The notes under the pieces: model-generated
What the model saw: the letters and a program-made list of their open reading frames with translations, nothing else
Databases searched by the model: none
What the model was told of the DNA's origin: nothing
In this document: piece after piece, positions 1 through 6,228 of the stretch
Position numbering within the stretch: the stretch's first letter is position 1
Layout: each line of letters starts with the position of its first letter
NCBI GenBank assembly: GCA_007129985.1
Contig: SKUL01000200.1
Coordinates: 1 to 11,159 of the forward strand
Direction of reading: 5' to 3'
Source: Flavobacteriales bacterium
GTDB lineage: Bacteria; Bacteroidota; Bacteroidia; Flavobacteriales_D; SKUL01
DNA: 11,159 nt
Program-made: the position numbers and the translations under genes

Positions 1-615
1 GCGGAGCAATGGGTGCGAACCATTACATCCTCGCAAACCACAGCCTACGATATTGCCGTGCATAGCTCGGGTGATGTGTTTGTGTGCGGAAACGGGTTGG
101 GAGTGTTTGGTTTTTTGGGCGATGGAATGTCACAAACCTTTCCAACTGACTACACCCACAACACTTTTCTCTGCAAAATGAACTCCAACGGAAACCTGCA
201 ATGGCTGACGCATGAAGGTTCTGAAAACCCGGTGTCGGGTAGGGTAGTTGGGGTTGATGAGCTTGGAGGCGCTTACGTGGGCGGAACTTTCAGATGCCGT
301 ATGGAAGAGTACTCCGAAGAATTTGGTACGGGTATTTTTTTCAGTGCAGGATATGATGACGTTTTCATTTCGGGTTACAGTCCGCAAGGCGAAAGATTAT
401 GGAGCCGGCACAGTGGCAGCGTTGGTGTACTCACTGTGGGCGATATGATAGTTGATGGTCCTGATTTTCCGGTTGTTTGCGGGGGCTTCCACAATGCTCT
501 TACGGTAACCAACGCCGGAACTTTTTCACCCATGCCGGGCAATCAGCAGAGCAATCTCAACCCTCCGCTATGTGGTGATATGGCCTACGGAAATCTTAGG
601 TGGGTAAATTCTGCC
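1..615 (+). other. Beta-propeller-like (SBBP-type) N-terminal region of the first gene
   Basis: Three or four imperfect repeats are visible, each with a W-containing strand followed by a segment in which a G-rich 'G.VFVCG' / 'GGAYVGGTF' / 'FPVVCGGF' strand recurs. This resembles SBBP beta-propeller repeats that commonly sit at the front of Bacteroidota secreted proteins with Ig/PKD arrays. The first blade is cut by the window edge. The assignment rests on the spacing of W and G-G motifs only. Confidence 0.55.
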
Positions 616-3600
616 GGAGCGCGCGACGCTTATGTTACTTCACCCATCAACCTGAATCGCCAACCCCTCGACTATTTTTTGCGACCTCCCGGTGCATGCG
701 ACCGCCCCTATCTGCATCCCTGTATTCAATCTTGTGTGGACAGCATTGCCCACTGTTTTGCACCGCTATCATTGTCATTCGATGACCCTACCATCATGCC
801 CCTGAACCCCTCTTACAACCTGGAGTGGAGTGCTCAAAACTCTACTCCCCCGGGGAACCTTGTAGTGGAGGAAACAGATAATTACACGTCGGTGTACAGC
901 AGGGAAGACGGCTGCATGGAGCACGAACAAATCATTCATTTTGAAAAACTTGAAGTACCAGTTCCAATTGTTGCACACAATATGGGAGCTGAAATGGGGT
1001 CTCCACCGGATGTGATCGGAGCTCATCTTTGTCTTCCAGATACCATTATACTCACTGGCAGTAATGTTAATCCGGGAGATCAATCATGGTGGTCTTTTGA
1101 AGACATGGACGTGGTGCTTCCCGGCCCAAATGAAAATGAATACCTCGTGTTCGGCGGTACAGAATTCAGCTTCAATATTCTCAACGAAGATGGTTGTATG
1201 GGCGTGAACTACAGTGTCATACAAGGAAGCTACCCGGTAGATTATATTGACCTGCTGATAACCTTTCCGGGCTTCAACAGCGCCATCGACACCATTTTTA
1301 TTTGCCCCGGCGGAAGCTTTCAAACTGTGGTAGAAATTCCCCCACCGGGTACAGAAGACGACTTTGCTTTCATCTTCGAGAATGCTTCTATCAGCTGGTC
1401 ACTCACTTCGCTAATTGAAGCATTCATATTTCCACCCCCCTATCCCATACCACCGTTTGAAGCAACAATACAAGCCAATGAGTCGGGTTACGTTGTAACA
1501 AACCTCACCATTACCAACCTGTGCGACGACTCGGTGTCTCATTTCATAGACTCTATATACGTACACGTATATCCTGAACCGGAATTCCAGCTTTCAATTG
1601 ATGGCCCTAATCAGATATGCCCCGGCGATACGGTTGTATTGGTTGGCAGCGGTTTTGATTTTGACCCAACCTGGGGTGCTGCCAGTTTTATTGCGGTAAA
1701 TGACAGCACCATCCTTGCATGGGAACCAGGAGGCTATAACCTCAGCGCCACCGTAATTAATGAGTTTGGATGTATGGCAGATCAGGGCACAACTTTTTTC
1801 CTGTCCTTTGTTGAAGAGTCATCTATCACCATGTTTCCGTCAAACGGAGTTATTTGCCCTGGCGATTCTGTACAACTTGTTTCAGAGCCGGGGTTAAGCT
1901 ACACATGGATTGGCCCGACAGGTAGTGTTGTGGGAACATCTCAGGATATTTACGTCAGTACTCCGGGCTTTTACAGTTGTATTCTGACCAACCTCTCAGG
2001 CTGCGAAGTTGAATCCAACATTCTTGAAGTTGCCCAGTACAGCACCCCGTTTGTGATTCCTCTTCCGGGCAATGACCTCTGCCTCGAAGGGCAGGTAGAG
2101 CTACAGGTTGTGGCGCAGCAAGGTGCCGTGGTGCAATGGGACGAGCCGATTTCATCAAATAGCCTGTTGGTAACGGTAACCGAGCCCGGCGTGTACAGTT
2201 GTCAAATCACGCTTTGCGGAATCATAACCACTCAATCCATAACCATCTACGAAACAGAGGTAAACGCCATTATCACCGCGAGCGGACCAAATGTAATTTG
2301 CGATGGTGATTCGCTTTTGCTCACAGCCAATCCGGGTATGGCCTCCTATCAGTGGTCGCCGGGTATGCAAAGCTCACCCCAAATATGGGTTACCGACCCC
2401 GGCACGTACAGCCTTACCACCACCGATTTTGAGGGTTGTGTAGGAACCTCAAACCCACTTGTTGTGACCACCTCCTCCGGGCCTGTTCTCAATCAACCCG
2501 ATACAGTTTTTAAGTGTTTGGAAGATTCCGTGCTGCTTGCCGCCACGGCCAATTTTGTAGCCTACTCCTGGAATCCCGGTGGTGAAACCAATCCTCAGCT
2601 TTGGGCTCTGACACCGGGAGCATACTCTTTGGTTGTTACCGATAGCTTGGGTTGTGTGATGGAAAGCCAACAAATCTGGATTGAGAATCACGAACAACCG
2701 CAAGCTCCGACCAGCGATGATATTTTGCATTGCGCCGGCGATGACTTTTCGTTTCAGATTCCGGGATTTGACAACGTATGGTGGTGGTTAAATGGCGATA
2801 CTCTTTCCGGTAGCTCCATCGAGATTGACGCACTTGATAGTGACACTTCGATACCCTATCTGGTGATTGACAACAACGGCTGCCTCAGCCCTACAGAAGT
2901 TGTGCAGGTTTTTGTATTGCCCACAACGCTTACACCGTCATTATTTGCCGATACCACGCTTTGCGCCGGTGATACGCTTCTGCTCGAAACCGACAGCCTG
3001 TTTGCCGCCTCCTTTCTATGGATCATTAACGAAGTTCTTGTTTCTCAAAACGCAACAGCCCAATGGGTTTCCGGCGCTGAGGGCGGCACCTACACCATTC
3101 AGCTTACTGTACTGTTAGGTGAATGTGCATCCGGCACCACCAATTTTGAAGTAAATGTAGTCGCTCTACCCGACTCCCTGCCAATTCTAGGTACAGTTGA
3201 ACTCTGCGAGGATATGCCACTTGAACTGTTCACCGAATTACCGGAGGGGCAGGAGGGAATGTGGCATTGGGAAACAGAAGAAATCTGGGCTGATAATCTC
3301 TCTCTTCCGGCACCTGTATCCGACGGGTTGAGTGTTCAGCTAACGAGCTATACCGGACAATGTCAGGGTCCAACCACAAGCACAACCATAGCCGTGTTCG
3401 CGTATCCCAACGTTACATGGAGCAATAATTCACCTGTTTGTGAAACCGACAGTTTGTGGTTGCTGGCTGATGCCTCTGAAGGCTGGGTCAACATTGTGTT
3501 GCCTTCTGCCGAAATTTGGGATGATGAGTCTTGGTTTGCTCCCGAAGCCCAGTCTGCAGATTCGGGGTTGTACGAAATTATGGTTTGGAACGGACCGTGC

Positions 3601-4119
3601 TTCGTATCGGAGTCGATTTGGCTGGAGGTTTGGCCGCTGCCACCGGTATTGCTCAGCGGAGATACGCTGATTTGTGCGGGGGTACCGCTGCAATTGCCAT
3701 TTGCCTCACAGGATTCTGTCTGGCTCAACGGACTCTGGCTCACACCTCCGGTGGTTCTTACCCCGGGCATGTCGCATTCGCTGGCGTGGATCAATGAGTA
3801 CGGCTGTATTTCTGAAGGAACTTTTAACATAGCAACCGAGGCCTGCGACGGCGAAATCTCCAACGTTTTTTCACCCAACAGCGATGGAATCAACGATCTG
3901 TTCTTGTACAATCCATTTGGCTACATCCAAACCAATTTCAGGGTGTTTAACAGATGGGGGCAGGAAATCTGCCATCTGGTTAACCAGAACTCATGGGATG
4001 GCATTCACTGCAAGAGTGGCATGAGGGTTTCAGACGGTGTGTACTTCTACACACTCGAATACATTACCCGAAATCAGGAGCGTGGACTGCACAAAGGAAG
4101 CGTCCATGTGCTGCGGTAA
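1..4119 (+). CDS. Giant secreted Ig-like repeat protein with T9SS gliding-motility (CHU_C) C-terminal domain, 5' partial
   Basis: The frame is open from base 1, so the start lies outside the window; 1372 codons are visible, ending in TAA. The first 600 bases encode blade-like repeats resembling SBBP/beta-propeller units (QWVRTI, NLQWLTH, ERLWSRHSG, LRWVNSAG, each near an A/G-rich 'G..YVGGTF'-like strand). From about 1030 to 3840 there are about twelve Ig-like units, most opening with a C-x-[G/E]-D motif (ICPGDSVQL, VICDGDSLLL, TLCAGDTLLL) and carrying a central Trp and a G-x-Y strand. The last 88 residues (from 3853) are a CHU_C/TIGR04131-type domain with FSPNSDGINDLF, FRVFNRWGQEI and DGVYFYTLEY. 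In known Bacteroidota this domain directs T9SS export and surface attachment or release. The inferred role is an adhesin or surface structural protein; the ligand is unknown. There is no sign of frameshift. Its stop codon abuts the stop of the convergent neighbour. Confidence 0.9.
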   Translation, partial: AEQWVRTITSSQTTAYDIAVHSSGDVFVCGNGLGVFGFLGDGMSQTFPTDYTHNTFLCKMNSNGNLQWLTHEGSENPVSGRVVGVDELGGAYVGGTFRCRMEEYSEEFGTGIFFSAGYDDVFISGYSPQGERLWSRHSGSVGVLTVGDMIVDGPDFPVVCGGFHNALTVTNAGTFSPMPGNQQSNLNPPLCGDMAYGNLRWVNSAGARDAYVTSPINLNRQPLDYFLRPPGACDRPYLHPCIQSCVDSIAHCFAPLSLSFDDPTIMPLNPSYNLEWSAQNSTPPGNLVVEETDNYTSVYSREDGCMEHEQIIHFEKLEVPVPIVAHNMGAEMGSPPDVIGAHLCLPDTIILTGSNVNPGDQSWWSFEDMDVVLPGPNENEYLVFGGTEFSFNILNEDGCMGVNYSVIQGSYPVDYIDLLITFPGFNSAIDTIFICPGGSFQTVVEIPPPGTEDDFAFIFENASISWSLTSLIEAFIFPPPYPIPPFEATIQANESGYVVTNLTITNLCDDSVSHFIDSIYVHVYPEPEFQLSIDGPNQICPGDTVVLVGSGFDFDPTWGAASFIAVNDSTILAWEPGGYNLSATVINEFGCMADQGTTFFLSFVEESSITMFPSNGVICPGDSVQLVSEPGLSYTWIGPTGSVVGTSQDIYVSTPGFYSCILTNLSGCEVESNILEVAQYSTPFVIPLPGNDLCLEGQVELQVVAQQGAVVQWDEPISSNSLLVTVTEPGVYSCQITLCGIITTQSITIYETEVNAIITASGPNVICDGDSLLLTANPGMASYQWSPGMQSSPQIWVTDPGTYSLTTTDFEGCVGTSNPLVVTTSSGPVLNQPDTVFKCLEDSVLLAATANFVAYSWNPGGETNPQLWALTPGAYSLVVTDSLGCVMESQQIWIENHEQPQAPTSDDILHCAGDDFSFQIPGFDNVWWWLNGDTLSGSSIEIDALDSDTSIPYLVIDNNGCLSPTEVVQVFVLPTTLTPSLFADTTLCAGDTLLLETDSLFAASFLWIINEVLVSQNATAQWVSGAEGGTYTIQLTVLLGECASGTTNFEVNVVALPDSLPILGTVELCEDMPLELFTELPEGQEGMWHWETEEIWADNLSLPAPVSDGLSVQLTSYTGQCQGPTTSTTIAVFAYPNVTWSNNSPVCETDSLWLLADASEGWVNIVLPSAEIWDDESWFAPEAQSADSGLYEIMVWNGPCFVSESIWLEVWPLPPVLLSGDTLICAGVPLQLPFASQDSVWLNGLWLTPPVVLTPGMSHSLAWINEYGCISEGTFNIATEACDGEISNVFSPNSDGINDLFLYNPFGYIQTNFRVFNRWGQEICHLVNQNSWDGIHCKSGMRVSDGVYFYTLEYITRNQERGLHKGSVHVLR
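1030..3840 (+). repeat. Array of about twelve Ig-like protein repeats
   Basis: Unit-start cysteines fall at 1030, 1303, 1618, 1855, 2080, 2299, 2515, 2731, 2962, 3205, 3439 and 3673. From 1618 on, the spacing is 216-243 bases (72-81 residues). Each unit runs C-x-x-D-[ST]-[LV]-x-L, then a Trp strand, then 'PG.Y' and a second Cys in '.GC.'. This pattern fits PKD/Ig-like surface repeats. The units are diverged at the DNA level, so the array is old. Confidence 0.75.
3853..4116 (+). other. T9SS type B (CHU_C) C-terminal sorting domain
   Basis: The terminal 88 residues contain the conserved FSPNSDGINDLF opening, the FRVFNRWGQEI strand, a W-D-G turn (NSWDGIHCKSG) and the DGVYFYTLEY strand, and close on a basic end (GLHKGSVHVLR). 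These are hallmarks of the gliding-motility-associated C-terminal domain that the type IX system recognises. Confidence 0.92.
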
Positions 4120-4599
4120 TCAGCCAAACCCCGCCACCAACATTTCATAGTCTTCTTTGCTGCACGGAACCGCGCCCTGTACCACCAAAGCGTACATCTC
4201 GGCCTCGCGGTCGGTAAGGGTTTTCTCACCCTTGTAACAAGTGGCTTGTATGTCTTTCAAGGTGATTTTCCCCGAACTCACGGCTTCAAGCGTGGCAGCG
4301 TCTGTAAACGCGTGAGGAGATTCCGGAGGAAGGTAAAAGTGCATCACCCTGGCATTTTTCTCTTCAAACAGAAAGAGATACAACTCATGCTGCGATACAA
4401 TGCGAAGGACTTTGATATTGTTTAACGCGCGGTGAATGACCATGTCGCTGAACTGGTCCAGCAACTCGTCGGCCCGTTTGGGGTTTTCCATTTTGATGGT
4501 CTCCCATTCATGGGCTGTGATGCTCTGCGCAGCCAGAAAATGTGCCATTTCCTGTTGCAGTTCTTCCAGTTCTTCCTTGCCTAATCGGTGATATCGCAT
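4120..4599 (-). CDS. DUF6495-type conserved hypothetical protein
   Basis: The gene encodes 159 residues and reads from ATG at 4599 down to TGA at 4122-4120. The N-terminal helix-rich segment with FLAAQSITAHEWE (residues 21-33) and the 'DQFSD' motif (48-52) look like the Bacteroidota family I recall as DUF6495; the family name is from memory and was not searched. There is no signal peptide or membrane segment, so it is probably cytosolic. The two cysteines (C121, C146) do not form a recognisable metal motif. The function is unknown and I do not assign one. The gene is convergent with the large surface protein with no base between the two stops, and divergent from xth. A promoter with a TTG-N17-TACCTTCG arrangement lies just upstream. 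Confidence 0.85.
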   Translation of the reverse strand: MRYHRLGKEELEELQQEMAHFLAAQSITAHEWETIKMENPKRADELLDQFSDMVIHRALNNIKVLRIVSQHELYLFLFEEKNARVMHFYLPPESPHAFTDAATLEAVSSGKITLKDIQATCYKGEKTLTDREAEMYALVVQGAVPCSKEDYEMLVAGFG

Positions 4600-4616
4600 A
4601 CCTATTAATAAGGTCG

Positions 4617-4644
4617 CGAAGGTACACCTTCACGGCAAAGCCAA
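4617..4644 (-). promoter_or_regulatory. Bacteroidota-type promoter for the DUF6495-type gene
   Basis: Read on the minus strand, TTG (4644-4642) is followed after 17 bases by TACCTTCG (4624-4617). This fits the Flavobacterium/Bacteroides consensus TTG...TAnnTTTG with one mismatch in the -7 box. Transcription would begin near 4611, giving a leader of only about 12 bases before the ATG at 4599, with no Shine-Dalgarno. Confidence 0.6.
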
Positions 4645-4659
4645 GGTGGGCAGAAATTC

Positions 4660-4667
4660 TAATTTTG
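4660..4667 (+). promoter_or_regulatory. Putative -7 box of the xth promoter
   Basis: TAATTTTG matches TAnnTTTG exactly and lies 20 bases before the xth ATG. No TTG is found 17-21 bases upstream, so only half of the promoter is supported. Its position argues against translation starting at the in-frame GTG at 4646, which lies upstream of it. Confidence 0.5.
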
Positions 4668-4687
4668 CCCTTCAAACCAAGGGAAAA

Positions 4688-5455
4688 ATGAAGATAGTTT
4701 CATTCAACGTAAACGGAATCAGGGCTGCGGCCAGCAAAGGAGTGCTCGATAGTATTCGTGAGATGAAGGCCGATGTGGTGTGTTTGCAGGAAACCAAAGC
4801 CACGGTAAATCAGGTACAGGAAACCCTGGCGCCGTTGTTGAACGAAGGCCACCACGTGTATGCCAACGAAGCTGAACGAAAAGGCTACTCAGGCACGGCC
4901 ATCATCACCAAACAAAAGCCCATTGGGGTGAGCTACGACATTGGTCTTGCCGACCACGACAAAGAAGGTCGGGTGATAACGGCGGAGTTTTCGGAGTTTT
5001 ACCTTGTTAATGTGTACGTGCCCAATTCGGGCTCTGAGTTGGTGCGACTGGACTACAGAAAACGATGGGACGAAGCCTTGCTCAACTACCTCAAGGTGCT
5101 TGAAAAGCTCAAGCCCGTGGTGTTTTGCGGAGATTTAAACGTGGCCCATCGGCCCATAGACCTTAAAAACGACAAAGCCAACTACAACAAATCGGCCGGA
5201 TATACCCAAACGGAGATTGACGGTATGGACAATTACATAGCCGGGGGCCTTGTGGACTCATTTCGTGAGCTCAACCCCGATACCGAAAAATACTCATGGT
5301 GGAGTTTCCGCGCCAATGCACGTGCCCGCAACATCGGCTGGCGGATTGATTATGTGCTGTTGAGCAAAGCACTCGTGCCTCGCCTGAAGGCAGCTTTTAT
5401 TCTAAACGATGTGATGGGTTCAGACCACTGTCCGGTAGGGGTGGTTTTGGGCTAG
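4688..5455 (+). CDS. xth: Exodeoxyribonuclease III (AP endonuclease, ExoIII family)
   Basis: This is a 255-residue cytosolic Mg2+-dependent DNA repair enzyme. It cleaves at abasic sites and degrades 3' ends of duplex DNA in base excision repair. All catalytic landmarks of the ExoIII/APE1 fold are visible: N7 in MKIVSFNVNGIRAA, metal-binding E35 in LQETKA, Y110 in VNVYVPNSG, D149 and N151 in FCGDLNVAH, D221 in WRIDYVLLS, and the terminal D246-H247 pair in GSDHCPV. The length is normal for the family. I chose ATG 4688 because MKIVSFN is the usual N-terminus. An in-frame GTG at 4646 would add 14 unconserved residues and lies upstream of the -7 box. The gene is transcribed divergently from the DUF6495-type gene. 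No terminator is obvious after the TAG. Confidence 0.97.
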   Translation: MKIVSFNVNGIRAAASKGVLDSIREMKADVVCLQETKATVNQVQETLAPLLNEGHHVYANEAERKGYSGTAIITKQKPIGVSYDIGLADHDKEGRVITAEFSEFYLVNVYVPNSGSELVRLDYRKRWDEALLNYLKVLEKLKPVVFCGDLNVAHRPIDLKNDKANYNKSAGYTQTEIDGMDNYIAGGLVDSFRELNPDTEKYSWWSFRANARARNIGWRIDYVLLSKALVPRLKAAFILNDVMGSDHCPVGVVLG

Positions 5456-5648
5456 TTTTGATTGAGGTTTTGTTGCATGGGAAATTGGCGAGATGACTTG
5501 GATACGGCTCACAACGAGGATCAAACCTTTCTAAAGAGCATGCATTGCCATATATGGACGTCAATCAAATGAGAGGTTGATGGAAGGATGTAAAATCCCC
5601 GAAAACTTCAAAAAATCAATTATTTCGAGCGGCGTAACGTTTTTTGCC
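5456..5648. other. Intergenic region between xth and the cold-shock gene
   Basis: About 190 bases with no convincing open frame, hairpin terminator or RNA gene. The last part becomes A/T-rich and leads into the cold-shock promoter. I see no recognisable remnant of a gene. Confidence 0.6.
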
Positions 5649-5656
5649 TACCTTTG
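5649..5656 (+). promoter_or_regulatory. -7 box of the cold-shock gene promoter
   Basis: TACCTTTG is a perfect match to the Bacteroidota -7 consensus TAnnTTTG and lies 29 bases before the ATG. The -33 element is weak: TTTCG at 5623-5627 is the closest match and the spacing is long. Predicted transcription starts near 5663, giving a leader of roughly 23 A/T-rich bases. Confidence 0.65.
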
Positions 5657-5685
5657 TCGCATTATTCATTATTTATTTTTTTGTC

Positions 5686-5877
5686 ATGAACAACGGAACA
5701 GTAAAGTTCTTCAATGATTCCAAAGGATACGGATTCATTAAGGACACAGACAATGACACCGAGTACTTTGTACACGTAACAGGTCTCATTGATGAGGTAA
5801 GGGAAAACGATTCAGTTACCTTTGATCTCAAAGAAGGAAGAAAAGGATTGAACGCGGTAAACGTGAAACTAGCATAA
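5686..5877 (+). CDS. csp: Cold-shock domain protein (CspA family)
   Basis: This is a 63-residue single-domain OB-fold protein that binds single-stranded nucleic acid and acts as an RNA chaperone in the cytoplasm. RNP1 is KGYGFI (residues 13-18) and RNP2 is the YFVHVTG segment (27-33). The family N-terminus GTVKFFN is at 4-10, and the closing strand is 'G.NAVNVKLA'. It is a few residues shorter than E. coli CspA, as in other Bacteroidota. The start is ATG 5686: the 14 codons available upstream begin at a TTG, overlap the -7 box, and encode a hydrophobic stretch foreign to the family. The gene has its own promoter and a strong terminator, so it is monocistronic. Which physiological signal induces it cannot be seen. 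Confidence 0.96.
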   Translation: MNNGTVKFFNDSKGYGFIKDTDNDTEYFVHVTGLIDEVRENDSVTFDLKEGRKGLNAVNVKLA

Positions 5878-5902
5878 GTTTAGCCCATCTTATTTTTTCT
5901 AG

Positions 5903-5931
5903 AAAGGCTGCCTCAGGGCAGCCTTTTTTTT
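5903..5931 (+). terminator. Intrinsic terminator of the cold-shock gene
   Basis: A perfect 10-bp stem, AAAGGCTGCC / GGCAGCCTTT, closes on a TCAG tetraloop and runs into eight consecutive T residues. It lies 26 bases after the csp stop. The A-run on the 5' side is only three bases, so termination on the opposite strand would be weak. Confidence 0.95.
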
Positions 5932-6228
5932 GGCCCTATGGCAACCAAAAGTTAAATCTCCGTTTTTAGGTTGAGTTAAATTTGTCCTACCAACACCTTA
6001 AATCAACCGACCAATCTCATTTTTTTTCTGATTATTTCAAATTAGCTCTTGACAAGTGGTTTTGATTGACATAATTTAGCCGAAAATTTTGGCTTGTTTG
6101 TCGAGCGTTTGGATGCTTTGAGCGACCTGAATTTCTTGATTTACAGCCGTAAATTGAAACAACTAATAGTAAATAATCGCTCCGGATACCCGGAAAAAAC
6201 ATCTTCTATTCATTCAATTCAATCCGTT
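5932..6228. other. Long leader/intergenic region before the giant repeat protein
   Basis: About 300 bases without a gene, rich in A/T. It holds a candidate promoter at 6049-6079, a second isolated TAAATTTG box at 5977-5984, an imperfect palindrome AGCC-G-AAAATTTTGGCT at 6078-6094, and a small TCCGG-ATAC-CCGGA hairpin at 6181-6194. No Shine-Dalgarno precedes the ATG at 6229. Confidence 0.6.
6049..6079 (+). promoter_or_regulatory. Candidate promoter of the giant repeat protein gene
   Basis: TTGACA (6049-6054), 17 bases, then TAATTT (6072-6077) resembles a housekeeping -35/-10 pair. The same bases can be read as the Bacteroidota form TTG-N20-TAATTTAG (one mismatch to TAnnTTTG). It would leave a leader of about 140 bases. 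The competing TAAATTTG at 5977-5984 is a better -7 box but has no upstream TTG at the right distance. Confidence 0.45.

Noticed and set aside
13..15. GTG as the start of the first gene
   Set aside because: The frame is open to base 1 and the preceding codons (AEQW) continue the propeller motif QWVRTI, so the true start lies outside the window.
3363..3911. A 182-codon open frame on the minus strand inside the first gene
   Set aside because: The plus strand clearly encodes Ig-like units and the start of the CHU_C domain here. The antisense translation is Ser/Gln-rich with no domain and no promoter or ribosome site.
4216..4233. Hairpin AAGGGT / ACCCTT as a terminator for the first gene
   Set aside because: The stem is only 6 bp with a 6-base loop, has no T-tract after it, and lies within the coding sequence of the minus-strand gene.
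4646..4687. GTG at 4646 as the xth start
   Set aside because: It adds 14 residues not found in ExoIII proteins and lies upstream of the likely -7 box; MKIVSFN from 4688 is the family N-terminus.
5644..5685. N-terminal extension of the cold-shock protein from a TTG codon
   Set aside because: It overlaps the promoter -7 box and would add a hydrophobic segment unlike any cold-shock protein.
4120..5877. DUF6495-type gene, xth and csp as a possible defence or repair island
   Set aside because: The genes point in different directions, have separate promoters and belong to ordinary housekeeping or conserved families; nothing links them to a defence system.
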